DNA from: Bigelowiella natans CCMP2755
Taxonomy: Eukaryota > Cercozoa > Chlorarachniophyceae
Direction of reading: 5' to 3'
DNA length: 61,644 nucleotides
Assembly: GCA_000320545.1 (NCBI GenBank)
Contig: ADNK01000442.1
Location: 1 to 61,644 of the forward strand
In this document: positions 25,205 to 35,563 of the stretch, piece after piece
Position numbering within the stretch: position 1 is the stretch's first letter
How the letters are laid out: every line of letters begins with the position of its first letter
Made by a program: the position numbers and the translations under genes
The notes under the pieces: model-generated
The model's input: only the letters and a program-made list of their open reading frames with translations
What the model was told of the DNA's origin: nothing
The model's database searches: none

Positions 25205-25720
25205 ACGTGCATGAGACGTATGGATGAGGTGATTAAATCTTTTCAATGGTCATCCTAATGTAGCTGCTGTAGAATGCGTACATGTAATTTAAGACGTTGC
25301 TACATTACGGATGTAATTATAGACACGTAATATCATATATATACTATATATGCTATTACTATGTCTATTATTGTAATCAATCAAATTAGATTTGTGTGTC
25401 TATTGTCAGCATCGCATGTTGCGCGTAGCATCGTAGTGTACGTCCACGTATTATAGACATGTAATATTATATATATACTATATATGTGCTATTACTGTGT
25501 CTATTATACGTATAGCTCATTATAGACATGTAATATCATATATTTACTATATATATGCTATTACTGTGTCTATTATACGTATGCGTCACGTCGTGCGGCG
25601 GAGACCAACAGATTCAACATTAGCGCTGTATCGTAGCCGCTGCATTGCACGTACAGCTACATAAGGATGGCCATTGGAAAGATTTAGTTGATTACTACAT
25701 CCGTCTTACGTCGTGCGGGG
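25205..25720. mobile_element. inverted-repeat (MITE-like) element with coding-like ends
   Basis: The left end (25215-25285) and right end (25605-25720) are inverted copies of each other, sharing TTCAATGGTCATCC / TTCCAATGGCCATCC and ATGTAGCTG. The right end continues with the CAGCGGCTAC and GCGCTAATGTTG words also found at 12140-12260. The ends can be read as the carboxy terminus SYIRMTIEKI (left, minus strand) and SYIRMAIGKI (right, plus strand), each followed by a stop codon facing outward. The right copy has an in-frame stop and is decayed. No transposase is present, so any mobility would depend on another element. Target-site duplications were not found with confidence. Confidence 0.55.
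25316..25578. repeat. three copies of a ~55-bp imperfect palindrome
   Basis: Copies near 25316-25372, 25449-25507 and 25518-25578 each start with TAGACAYGTAAT, run through ATATATACTATATAT and end with GCTATTACTRTGTCTA. Each can fold on itself, because TAGACA...TGTCTA and GTAAT...ATTAC pair. They lie inside the larger inverted-repeat element. Confidence 0.75.
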
Positions 25721-25998
25721 AGTCGGCAAATGGCATGTACAGCAAAATTTCACAGAGAAATGCTCAGCAACTAACGAAACGCTAAAGTCACCGTCTATGG
25801 CGCTAACATGCATTCCAGTTGGCATTGAAACACTACGATGCGATGGAACGCTAGCAAAAAATAATGTGCATGCACAACTAAGCAATATAATCGTCCAAAA
25901 TACATTAAGCATAGCATGTGTAACAGTTACTCAATTTTTCGAGAATTTTTAATTGTTTGCATGATGGTCGTCGTCGTTACCTGTTACATCCAATTTCA

Positions 25999-27378
25999 TC
26001 ATTTCAGTTTGTGGAGAACTGCAGATGCGCCTTCGGAAGCAGGGGAGAGAAGAAAAGTAGGTTCAATAGCCTCTTTCCCAGCAGAACTGAAGAATTCTTT
26101 GTATTTCCGCTGGATTTCGATTTTCACTGTCTCTACGGCAGATGTCTTCAGGAGTACAACGATGCTACCTCCGAAGCCAGCTCCAGTCATCCTTGCGCCA
26201 TATACCCCGTCTGTTCCCTGCGCAGTCTTGACAAGAACATCCAACTCGGGACATGAAACCTCGTACAGATCACGGAGACTTGCGTGGCTCTGGTTCATCA
26301 GTTGGCCCATTGCTTCGTACTTGTTCGTCTTAAGAAGAGCTGCCGCACGACTCGTCCTATCAATCTCATTGACAACGTGTTTCGCTCTTCTGTACTCAAG
26401 TTCGGTAAGCGCTTCCTTTGCCTCAGATCTTCCCTTCCATTCGACCTCAAGCTGTGCCGGAGTTAGCTCCCGGAGGGAGGACAGCTGAAGCTTCGCTGCC
26501 ACAGAGTCGCAAGAGGCTTTACGTTTCTTATATGCCCCATCAACAAGGGCGTGTTTAACGTTGGAATTTACAATAAGAAAAGCTATTGAGCCGTCACGGA
26601 TTGGAACTGCCTCATAGCTAAGCGACTTACAGTCAATGAGCATTGCAGTCTGCTCCTCTCCGAACACCGAGGCGTACTGATCCATGATCCCGCACGGCAC
26701 CCCGCACCATGTGTGCTCTACCTTTTGGCAGAGCTGCGCTTTCTCTACAGGATTCATACTCGCCTTGCAGAGATTCTCGAGAAAGGTGGCCGTTGCGACT
26801 TCCAGCGCAGCGGAGCTCGATAATCCGCCTCCCAGCGGCACATTGCCAACCACCACAGCGCGAAAACCCGGCACTTTCACTTTCCTGTCGCTCTCGAACA
26901 ATGCAGCAACCCCGCGAACGTAGTTATGCCATTTAACTGGCCTACTATTCTCAAAGAAATCACTCCGGTTCCAATCTAACTTGACAACCGTCCCGTCCGC
27001 TCTTCCGTTCACTAGGGTAAACTTATCATCGTCTGCGCACCGCGCACCCACGACGGCGGTGTACTTATTGATGGCAATGGGCATTACGAAACCCATATTG
27101 TAGTCTACGTGCTCACCAATAAGGTTGACTCGACCTGGAGCCTTGGCTGCTATGACTTGCGCCAGTTTGTTCTCACCTTTTCCTCCGAAGTGTTTTTCGA
27201 AAAGACCCAAAGCTATCTCCGTAGGAGTCTTCCCCCCCTTTGGATCGCCTTTCGCGTTACACTGTCCCTTGACATTTGACGCTCTCACCAATCCCTTGTA
27301 GATCGCATATAGAGCCGTAAGGCCTGCCGTTGCTTTGACGAGCGTGGAGTCCCGGTTTGTTTGCGCAGTCGCCTCCAT
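25999..27378 (-). CDS. GALK1: galactokinase
   Basis: Phosphorylates alpha-D-galactose to galactose-1-phosphate in the Leloir pathway, a GHMP-fold enzyme. A single uninterrupted frame of 459 residues begins at an ATG. The galactokinase signature GRVNLIGEHVDYN is at residues 82-94, the phosphate-binding loop PLGGGLSSSA at 181-190, the catalytic Asp in GIMDQ near 233, and the third GHMP motif GARMTGAGFGGS near 405. The typical eukaryotic enzyme has about 390-450 residues, so the length fits. The first 50 residues precede the conserved domain and include a hydrophobic stretch, TAGLTALYAIYKGL, that could be a membrane anchor or targeting segment. The gene has no intron, unlike almost all neighbours. 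Confidence 0.95.
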   Translation of the reverse strand: MEATAQTNRDSTLVKATAGLTALYAIYKGLVRASNVKGQCNAKGDPKGGKTPTEIALGLFEKHFGGKGENKLAQVIAAKAPGRVNLIGEHVDYNMGFVMPIAINKYTAVVGARCADDDKFTLVNGRADGTVVKLDWNRSDFFENSRPVKWHNYVRGVAALFESDRKVKVPGFRAVVVGNVPLGGGLSSSAALEVATATFLENLCKASMNPVEKAQLCQKVEHTWCGVPCGIMDQYASVFGEEQTAMLIDCKSLSYEAVPIRDGSIAFLIVNSNVKHALVDGAYKKRKASCDSVAAKLQLSSLRELTPAQLEVEWKGRSEAKEALTELEYRRAKHVVNEIDRTSRAAALLKTNKYEAMGQLMNQSHASLRDLYEVSCPELDVLVKTAQGTDGVYGARMTGAGFGGSIVVLLKTSAVETVKIEIQRKYKEFFSSAGKEAIEPTFLLSPASEGASAVLHKLK

Positions 27379-27649
27379 GAGGGATTGTGTTGATTCCGAT
27401 TAGAATCAGCGAGAACGCCTTTCGCTTCGAATGCAGCGGTTACCTCCTTTTAGACTGGAAACAATGGCATTCGTGGTGTGCGACATGCGACAAGCAAAGT
27501 TTACAGACAATGAACGAGCATGTCTTACCCGTGAGCGGATCTTTGCTCATCGTCATCAAAAAATGCATTCCCTTCATGAAATTCAGGGAAACTAAAATTT
27601 CGTGGGATCTTGTCAAGAAAATCCCCTATGTTTATGGGTTAAAATTATA

Positions 27650-27680
<31 letters not shown>

Positions 27681-27757
27681 TGTCAGGAAACCAAAGACAA
27701 TCACTCTTCAAAACTCAAATCGATCGATCGCACACCTTCCTTCGCCCATTCAGCAGC
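27379..27757. other. spacer between divergent genes with (AAT)n tract
   Basis: The galactokinase and DUF427 genes diverge from here, so both promoters should lie in this stretch. An (AAT)n tract sits at about 27650-27680. An in-frame ATG just after the tract, near 27680, could give the DUF427 protein a 26-residue longer N-terminus. Confidence 0.5.
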
Positions 27758-28421
27758 ATGGCGCAAGCATCATGGAACGGGGTCATTGTTGCAGAGACCA
27801 AAACATTTGAGACTATTGAGGTGGTTTATCCCTCTGTTTTCTTGTAGCAAATCAGTTTTTACTTCCTTGCCTTGTCCTTCGTTTTCGTAGGGCAACATCT
27901 ATTTTCCCCCGGAAGCTCTAAAGAAAGATTACTTTAGGGACAGCGACCATACTTCGGTACTTACAATTGATAGGAAACCTCTGCACATCAACTAATAAAA
28001 AATGAATTTGGATAGGTGTGTGGATGGAAAGGAAAATGCAACTACTACAACCTGAACGTCGGTCAATGCATGCGTGTTGCTGTCTTTGAATCAGTCAATC
28101 AATCTTTGTCATTAGGAACATTGTTTCACAATATTTTAATAACCAGGTTGACGGAAAAGTAAATCTCAACTGTGCATTTGTTTATAAAAACCCCAAGCCA
28201 GCCGCCACCAAGATCAAAGACTACGTAGCATTCTGGAAAGGTGGTTTCTATTCTTTCTTTCCAACAATTTGTACAGCAAGTGCTATATTTTCTTCCGAAA
28301 ATCAGGTGTAAAAGTAGAGGAAGTGGATCCAAATAACATTGGCAAAGGTGGGAATGAAGAGAATAAAACCAAAAATCTTGTTCAAGGAGAGAAACAGAGC
28401 AAAAAGTGTGTTATACTTTAG
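27758..28421 (+). CDS. DUF427 domain protein with C-terminal CaaX-type motif
   Basis: Five exons (27758-27820, 27891-27956, 28016-28057, 28147-28240, 28306-28421) join in phase to about 126 residues. The DUF427 pattern is clear: SWNGVIVAETKTFETIE, then GNIYFPPEALKKDYF, CGWKGKCNYYNL and KIKDYVAFWKG. This small beta-fold domain occurs in bacteria, fungi and protists and has no firm function. After the domain a charged linker of about 35 residues leads to a final CVIL. Cys-aliphatic-aliphatic-Leu is the signal for geranylgeranylation, so membrane attachment is predicted. An upstream in-frame ATG near 27680 would add a basic, Ser-rich leader. The DUF427 assignment is strong; the prenylation is inference. 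Confidence 0.85.
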
Positions 28422-28955
28422 AATGCGATTTGAATGTAACAGTATCGTCTATCATTTACGCAATTGGTGAAAAAAACAAGTGAAAACATGCAGGTATAGC
28501 ATTGAGATAATAGGAATTATTATGTTGTTATCATTGATGAAAGTTGCTTGCAAGCTTTATGGGCCCATCTCTCCAAATCTAGACATTTACAGCATGAACA
28601 ATGTAGCGCGAATGTTGTCCACTGCATGTGCTATTTTTCCACATGTCGATATACATCTGTATATCTTGTATGCATGTGCATGTACCTACACATGTTTCAT
28701 GCCATAAACCAAGTACAGAACATCGAGGAAAATATGATCAATAACGCATAGCTAGATAGCCAGCAGCCAGATAGCGCGAGCATGCAATAATACATAGCAG
28801 GGAGCGTAGCGCTTTACGTTTGTGTGCTTTACAATAGTTATAATTGAAAGTGTGAGGGCTCATGTGCACCAAACGGCTAGACAGCTTCACTTCACGCCTA
28901 GCTCTAACATGATCAAGGCGATGCGTCAAACTCTGGTGTTCACCCCCTCTAGCCC
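28422..28955. other. intergenic spacer
   Basis: Spacer between convergent genes, rich in GCATG/TGCA words. No exon or structured element seen. Confidence 0.5.
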
Positions 28956-29510
28956 TCATGATGTTTTGTGATCATTCTTGTTGCCAGCAATTGTAGCAGC
29001 GGATTCCTTGACCTTCTTTTTGCTTGCATCTTTTTTGGCAGCCTTTGCGCCGTCGTCGTCCTTTTGCTGCAACTGTCTCTCATCACACTCTCGCAGGGCC
29101 TGTTGCCAGCCTTTCCGAAGGCACCCGACCGGTACCCAGCCCCGTTCCATCCATTCTTTGGTTCCAGACACATTGTTAACGTTGAGGTCTCTTTCCGGTA
29201 TGAAATCCGATTCCTCGGCTTCTGACCGCGGAAGCTTTCGCGCGTAGACCCAGTAGCGCCTAACCCGCGTAATGAGCAGGCAATCACCCTTTACGACAGA
29301 AAGGCGGCGTTCGTCGCAGTCGGGGAAGTTGTACACAGTCGAGTAGCCTTTCGTTGAGTTGGAAAAAAAAAAAGTTGTGTTTATTTGTGTGTGTGCAAGT
29401 ATATTGTTGTTTTTTTTCATATATTTGTCATATTTTGGAAGTGAAGCAGAAAAACCTAGCGGCTTACCATATCGCCAGCACATTACAGGAGTACAATGGG
29501 TAGACGTCAT
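28956..29510 (-). CDS. SH3-like domain protein, 2 exons
   Basis: Exon 1 (29468-29510) starts at the first ATG after an in-frame TAG, and exon 2 (28956-29347) ends at a TGA; the phase fits (GGT-type donor GTAAGC, acceptor AAAG). The 144-residue product has an SH3-like pattern: a strand-rich STVYNFPDCDERRLSVVKGD, then RYWVYARKLP, and later ERGWVPVGCLRKGW, matching the ALYDF, G-D and G-W-x-P positions of SH3 domains with an insertion between them. The last 45 residues are Lys/Asp/Ala-rich and probably unstructured. No catalytic motif. The partner is unknown. SH3 is my best reading but is not certain. Confidence 0.6.
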   Translation of the reverse strand: MTSTHCTPVMCWRYGKPLGFSASLPKYDKYMKKNNNILAHTQINTTFFFSNSTKGYSTVYNFPDCDERRLSVVKGDCLLITRVRRYWVYARKLPRSEAEESDFIPERDLNVNNVSGTKEWMERGWVPVGCLRKGWQQALRECDERQLQQKDDDGAKAAKKDASKKKVKESAATIAGNKNDHKTS

Positions 29511-29875
29511 CAGCGACGAATTAAAGGCCGAGGAGACGAGCGCCCGAAAGCTACGATCCTAGGTGGTTGAGCCGTGATTGCAATAGTGTAATAATCACCC
29601 CGAAATAAGCATAAAAAATATAGCGCTGTCAAACAAAATGGAGGGTAGTAAAATCAAGAAAATATCGGCGACGGCGATAAAGAGTCGAAAAGAATTAAGA
29701 GATACGGAAATATGGGAAACAGTCTCCCATCTCCTCTAATCTCTCTTAAATAACCATCACCTTCTTGAGTTTTTTCTGTGTCAATTGTTCTATTGTTAGA
29801 TCATACTCTCCGCAGCCTTCCCTCACAGGATATCTATATGTATAAATGGTCCAGCAAGAATGATGTCAAAGCATA

Positions 29876-30431
29876 TTAACTCATCATCTTTCTCTTGTTT
29901 CCCCCCCCCCCAGGTTTGCTGCTCCCGAACATGTGTTGCTTTTGTAGCAGCGGCAGCAGTAGCAGCAGCAGCAGCAGCAGCAGCAGCATCGACCTAATCC
30001 CGTCATCCTCCTGCTTATCCACGGTGAGAAATCGCACTGGCAGCATCCATAAGAGTGGGTTTGATCCGAGAACGAACTTAATATTTCCGAGGCAACTAAA
30101 GTTGGATGACCCAGGCGTGAGTGCATGTCATGTCCCGTTCCAACTTCACGTATCTCTCTTCCCCTCTCCCTCTCTCTCTCTTTTCCTACATATGCGCGTG
30201 TGCGTGCGCCAGGTTGCCGGCTGTGGTGTAATCCTGTCCCCTATTCCCCTCCTCCTCCTCCTCCTCTTCTTCATGTCTTCATCTCCTCACCCAAGGTCGT
30301 AGGGGTAGACGAATGGCTCCTCCCGATGTCGTGATTCCGCCTTCCGTTTGATCCACTGCTCTATGCCTGAGAAGAATTTTTACAACATTTTCCTTTGAAG
30401 TTACCGTACACACACACACACACACACACAC

Positions 30432-30477
<46 letters not shown>

Positions 30478-32488
30478 CACACTTTATGATATAATATTCC
30501 TATAGTGTACATATGCATGTGCATGTGCGGGTGCATGGTGTGCGCGCAATAATTATTTATGGTACACGACTGTCATCACACAGCAGCTCCTTAGGCACAA
30601 AAGGCAGGACTACCAGTGATATTTCCAATCAGGCTCTGTGATTGCTGAAACCATAGGCAACCGATGCTCACTACCAAGCTCGCAGCTAATACCTTCAAAA
30701 TTCGATGAGGATTCACAAATTAATACGAGATCTCTTCACAGCATACGATCGGATATCAAAATGACGAAAGTGTGCGACGTGTCTAGTTGGCTATCTGCCC
30801 CTTCCTCATCCCCCCGCCCCAAACGCTTTGTCCCTACCATAGCCATGAGCATCTTGTATATGCGAAGAACGACACTAGCGGGATAGCGATTTATTTTGGG
30901 AAATACGATCCATGCCCCGCTATCAGAAACACAAAGTGGTGAGAGGTTTATTGGCTTAATTTCGCATTTAGGCTTCCTCGTTCGCAGTAGTACCGGACGG
31001 TGTAGGGAGCGAGAAGTATACAGCTATGCGAACATGCGATGAGCACGTAGGTGATGAAGAGGAAGAAATCCTTGTGGTTTCGATGACCTTACGAAAAATC
31101 AACACAAGCAACATCGGAGAAATCCGAGCAATGGAACAGTTCGATGCGTTCACGTGCACATAAGCTAGCGAGCAATAGAAAGAGGCAAACTGAAATATTT
31201 TCATCTTATTAACCTCTCTGAATGTTGGAGAATAATTACATAAACTCTTTTTCTTTCTGAATTGATTTTTTTGGTGCTTCGATGTGTTTGCCATGGTGAT
31301 GTACATAGGATCGATGTTTGCGATAACAACAGTGAATGCGACGTGAAATATACTACCCACGCAATTGTTGACCCACGGGCAATGATGGTCCATCTTCAAT
31401 ACGCACTTGTTGCACACGCTGCAGTGATGGGCTCTTGGAGGCTTAAACCTATGTGTCGTGCCGTCGATTAACAAGTTGATCGTGTTTGGCAACAGTATAG
31501 TCGTGGTGCACATGCCAGGTTCAGTATACGTATGCAATACGATTGTGTACGTGATAGATATCTTCAAGGATTATAATTAAATGGAAGATTATTTCTTTTG
31601 ATGATACTCGTAACATCCCCTCCATCCCCCCCCTCCCCCGCTCTCTCTCTCTCTCTCAGTCACTCACCCTTTACAACGCTTACAATACTGAAGGTAAGCC
31701 TGGCATTTTTCATCTTCTGGCTTCCATTCCTTTTCCGTTCGATGAAAAGGAAATAAGGGAACAACGATTGCAACTGTGAGGAGAGAGTCGACTCTATATT
31801 CACTGACAGCATTGTAATCGCTTACGTTGTTCAAGATTATCATGATCATCACCACCACTACTATCATCAATCCATCATATCGGCATTATTGAATGCTTAT
31901 GATCATACTGTTCTCACCTTCGGGGCGTGACCGGGGCCTTTGAATAAAGCTTTGAGGTAGCTGTAGGTCAGCATAATCACTGAGAAGATGTACCTGATAA
32001 CACAGTCGTCACAGGGTGCCTATCGAATTGCCTGGATGCCTCTGCATTCTCCGCTTCTACAACTCCTTCATGATAAAATACACATCCCCCCCCCCCCCCC
32101 CCCCATATTCCCTCCCTCTAAACACAGAACCGTAAATTTACGATTCTATCTATTGTTGACGGGATAGGAGGAGGAGAAAGTACGTTACCAGGCGGTCTCA
32201 ATATGGCCTGGGCTTCGACCGCGGCGCTCGACGATGACATTATCGAAAGTCACGTAAAAGATGAATGTAATGAGACCTATCGTCACCATAGGGCCCCAGT
32301 GGAACATCCTGAACCTGCACATTTTTTCAAGTCATCACAATGTAGTAGTGGTCTCAGGTACTACTCGGGAAGGTCATTCCTGTGCATGATGAGAAAGATT
32401 TGGTGCTGCGTGTTTATGTATCGGGGATTCCATAGTTCGTTATGGAGGCTCACCCAAGGATGCACTTGGCGATGTCACGGATGACCAT
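29876..32488 (-). CDS. DHHC palmitoyltransferase (PFA4/ZDHHC6-like), 10 exons
   Basis: Transfers palmitate from acyl-CoA to protein cysteines in internal membranes. Ten exons (32454-32488, 32189-32314, 31918-31993, 31668-31729, 31357-31448, 30994-31087, 30838-30874, 30614-30692, 30291-30366, 29876-30095) join with every phase matching, giving 298 residues. Two transmembrane segments ([30 protein letters not shown]) are followed by GPGHAP and by the Cys-rich domain [19 protein letters not shown]...[12 protein letters not shown] (DHHC at about 120-123). Then come [16 protein letters not shown] and a fourth segment, [14 protein letters not shown]. The tail has [13 protein letters not shown] and FVYPYDLG, which is diagnostic for PFA4/ZDHHC6. 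The last exon runs through a CTG repeat giving about a dozen Leu before a basic end. It is divergent from the NBR1-ubiquitin gene. Confidence 0.9.
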
Positions 32489-32645
32489 TCTTTGCGGGTG
32501 GGGGGGGGCGGGGAAGAAGAGCGCAACTTTGCGGCAGAATTCCCAGGTGTAAATATGCTAATTTTTCTAAACCAAAAAATTCCATATCGCAACACTGACA
32601 ACACGAGGTAATCGATCGACTTCATCTTCTCCTCGATCCAAAATC
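32489..32645. promoter_or_regulatory. divergent intergenic region (shared promoter)
   Basis: The start codons of the DHHC gene (minus) and the NBR1-ubiquitin-dioxygenase gene (plus) are 157 bp apart, so both promoters must sit in or overlap this region. I see no clear TATA box or operator. A G-rich run lies at about 32500-32513. Confidence 0.5.
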
Positions 32646-34232
32646 ATGAGCAGCGGACAGAGCAGTGATCCAAAGGTCGCGTTCGTGGCGGACGTGACTA
32701 TTCCTGATGGCTTTGAGGTCGGAGTTGGGTCGACCATTACCAAGACCTGGAGGCTAAAGAACGTCAGACTACTCTCTATTCGTATCTCTCTTACACAATA
32801 TACCACACAAGGAACAACATGGTTTTTCTTTACTTCTCCACATGATGCCTGGATAACGATAAGTCGTACAACAGAGCGGGAAGACCAGTTGGCCTGCAGG
32901 AACGCACATCCTCGCCGCCCCTAGCAATGAAAAGAGCGGCGGCTTCGGTGCGGAAATTAAGAAGCATCATCTTGTTGGAGTCCCACCCCCTGGAAGTTCG
33001 ATCGACATCACACTGGATATAAAGGTGGGTTATTCAGTGGTTGTTTCCATGAGCAGTTTACGTGAATTGAGGGTGCGGTGAAGATGAAAAGGGAGTTGAG
33101 CCTATGCATCGATGGATTATTCATGATAACGCCAAATGTGAGCGTGAATAATGCATAGGTGCCGGAAAAGCCGGGGAACTATAAGGCTGAATTCTACCTC
33201 GCCACGGCCGAGGGTAAACAATTTAGTTTCACCTTCTGGGCCAAGATCGATGCAAAGGTGATCAGGAAGAGTGGTGGATCCGTGCAGATTTTCGTCAAAT
33301 CTCTCACTGGTAAGAAGACCACTGTGGACGTCGAGTTATCGGATACCGTCGAGTGCCTGATGTCAAAGATCCAGGACGCGGAAGGAATTCCTCCTGATCA
33401 GCAGCGTCTCGTTTTTGCTGGTAAGGAGCTTGAGGCTGGACGTACCCTTGCAAGTTACGGTATTCAGAAGGAATCACTTCTGCATATAATTTTGAAATTG
33501 CGCAACATCGGCGTATTTGGAACTTATAGCTATCAGCCACTAGGTCGGGATCTCCTCACCGACGCCGACCTTTTTCTCGATCACGAGGATGAAAAGAGAG
33601 AGGGCTTCAAGTACGACCGTGACTACTGCATGAACATCATCAAGGCTACCAATGCGGCACCACAAGCTACATTCGTAGCAACCGAACATCGGTTGCTCCT
33701 GAGCGAGCGAGTGTGCGCAAAGTTGCGGAGATTCCTCGATGAACAAGCATCTGCGTTGAAGACTGGCAAGACTTCCAGGCGGTCGAAAAGCTACGAGTAC
33801 GGCGACAACGACGATCTCAAGATTGATGTGACTTTGGACGAATTGAAACGCTTGATTCATGATGCCGAGAAGAACGAAAAGGAGGGCGATCATCAATGTA
33901 GTGGTGACAGGGCTGATGCAGTCCTCCAGCGGATCGCTCAAGCATTTCCGTCTGAAAAATGGCACAAGATCAAACTGAGGCGTTGTGCTGCTCACGGACA
34001 GCACATTGGCTTCCACACCGACGTATCCGAAGAAACCATCCAAATACCATTGAATGACGACACCGAGTATGAGGGGGGGAGGCTTGTCTTTCTTAACACT
34101 GGGGGTATCCACGTCCCAAAACGCAGTGCTGGCTCCTACACCATTCATCCGAAGGACATTGCACACGGAGTCTCTGTGCTCAAAAGCGGAGTGCGATATG
34201 GGCTCTATATTCTTCGAACTACGCTGCAGTAG
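32646..34232 (+). CDS. NBR1-type domain + ubiquitin domain + 2OG-Fe(II) dioxygenase fusion
   Basis: Three exons (32646-32762, 32875-33024, 33159-34232) join in phase to 446 residues. Residues 10-122 form an NBR1 central (four-tryptophan, Ig-like) domain: [19 protein letters not shown], then [29 protein letters not shown] and FTFWAKID. Residues 132-204 are ubiquitin-like and very close to ubiquitin: [13 protein letters not shown], then [18 protein letters not shown] and [14 protein letters not shown]. Positions equal to K11, K48 and K63 are kept; the terminal Gly-Gly is absent, so the domain cannot be released or conjugated in the usual way. Residues 215-446 are a 2-oxoglutarate/Fe(II) dioxygenase of the prolyl-4-hydroxylase type, with H375-x-D377 (HIGFHTD), distal H425 (DIAHG) and a 2OG-binding Arg near 435 (GVRYGLY). 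A hydroxylase recruited to selective autophagy or ubiquitin pathways is my inference. Confidence 0.9.
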
Positions 34233-35368
34233 TGGTGGGTTGCTGCGATGTGTACATACCTAACAATAACGGCTGGGCTGGAACCTCGACATGCAACCAG
34301 AGTTACATTTTAATCACATTTTCAGAAAACACAAAATTCCTGCGAGACTTTTACTTTGTTCTCCAACTACACTAGCTAGCCGACTGCTACCGGCGACGAT
34401 ATATGAGAAATCAAAATTCTAATTCTTCATTGCATCCCATTCTCTGTCTGCCACACTAGCACAAGTGTGAAGCACATGCGTGATGCTGCTCGATCAGACT
34501 GCGAACATGTCGTATATATGTAGCGCATCTAAATAGGGATGCATCTGAGCCCATCTTCCTTTCCACATTATTTATTGACTACATTGGCTGGCGGCTGTAT
34601 GTATGCTAGCTTTGCTTACTCAGACATGAATATCATGTTATATGGCGCCTCGCTGCACAAAGTGGCAAAGCTGCACACTTATGTTGTCTGGCTAGACAGA
34701 CATGTGGCCATCACTGCTGTACTTGCCATTGGGTCCTAGAAATACATGACGCAGCATAGCCTCTATATGCATGCTAACATGGAACATAAGAATGTTTCAA
34801 GCATTCATCATTGTCACTACTTGTGATTGTACAAGGTACGCGCGTGTAATGTACATTACGCATTCGAGCGTATCGTGGGGCTTCTCTCTGAATCATTTAG
34901 ATCCTTTCCTGAATCAAGGATCTACGAGTATGTTAGATTACTGGGTGTGCTATGAGAGACGGTCGGAGAATTCATGCCGAAGGTTGGACTCACTTGCTGG
35001 ACCTGCATGAAGGAGGTGCGTGAGCTGCTTGGGATGATGAGTTGATGACAATATTCTCTCGGATAAAAAAGCATCCAAGGAAGGAGCTAGAACACACACA
35101 CTCGCGTGCATGGTTTGTTCATGCATCGTGTGAGTGAAGATGAACAGGTTCTTGTACCATTGGGATGGGATCAACTGTGATCAATAAGTGTCAACACTGC
35201 AGTCTCGTGGATGGGAGAAGCCGTGACATTGTTGTGTAACGTTAATGCCCTGGTTGAAATACCCACAGATCCATTCGATTAAATCACCATGTGTCGTGTG
35301 TATGTATGCGTGAAAGCCATCATGCACATTTATGTATTTGTAATGTTGGTACCATGCAAAATAACATT

Positions 35369-35411
<43 letters not shown>

Positions 35412-35563
35412 CATGGATTTTCACACGTTACTGTGGCGGATCAGCGGGGAGAAGGGCTTTACGTCGGTAAGCTACCAGCTGATATATCAGGGCATCAAAA
35501 AGTTCCAAAATTATGTTTTGATCATGTTTTGAATTTGAAAGTCCAACAGTTACTGTACTTGTC
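34233..35563. other. intergenic spacer
   Basis: Between convergent genes. Rich in GCATG, TGCA and CTAGC words, with one (GT)n tract at 35378-35410. Short open frames (34539-34739, 34950-35174) have no splice or family support. Confidence 0.55.

Larger units (their letters stand above)
24685..25998. other. intergenic spacer with inverted-repeat element
   Basis: This spacer lies between convergent genes. It is rich in GCATGC and TAGC words and contains the element at 25205-25720 and its internal palindromes. No exon seen apart from short frames without splice support (for example 25713-25952). Confidence 0.6.

Noticed and set aside
29931-30332. Plus-strand frame starting MCCFCSSG with poly-Ser and two apparent small downstream exons ending at 30332
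   Set aside because: It lies antisense to the last two exons of the DHHC gene, whose YPYDLG and [10 protein letters not shown] joins are specific for the family.
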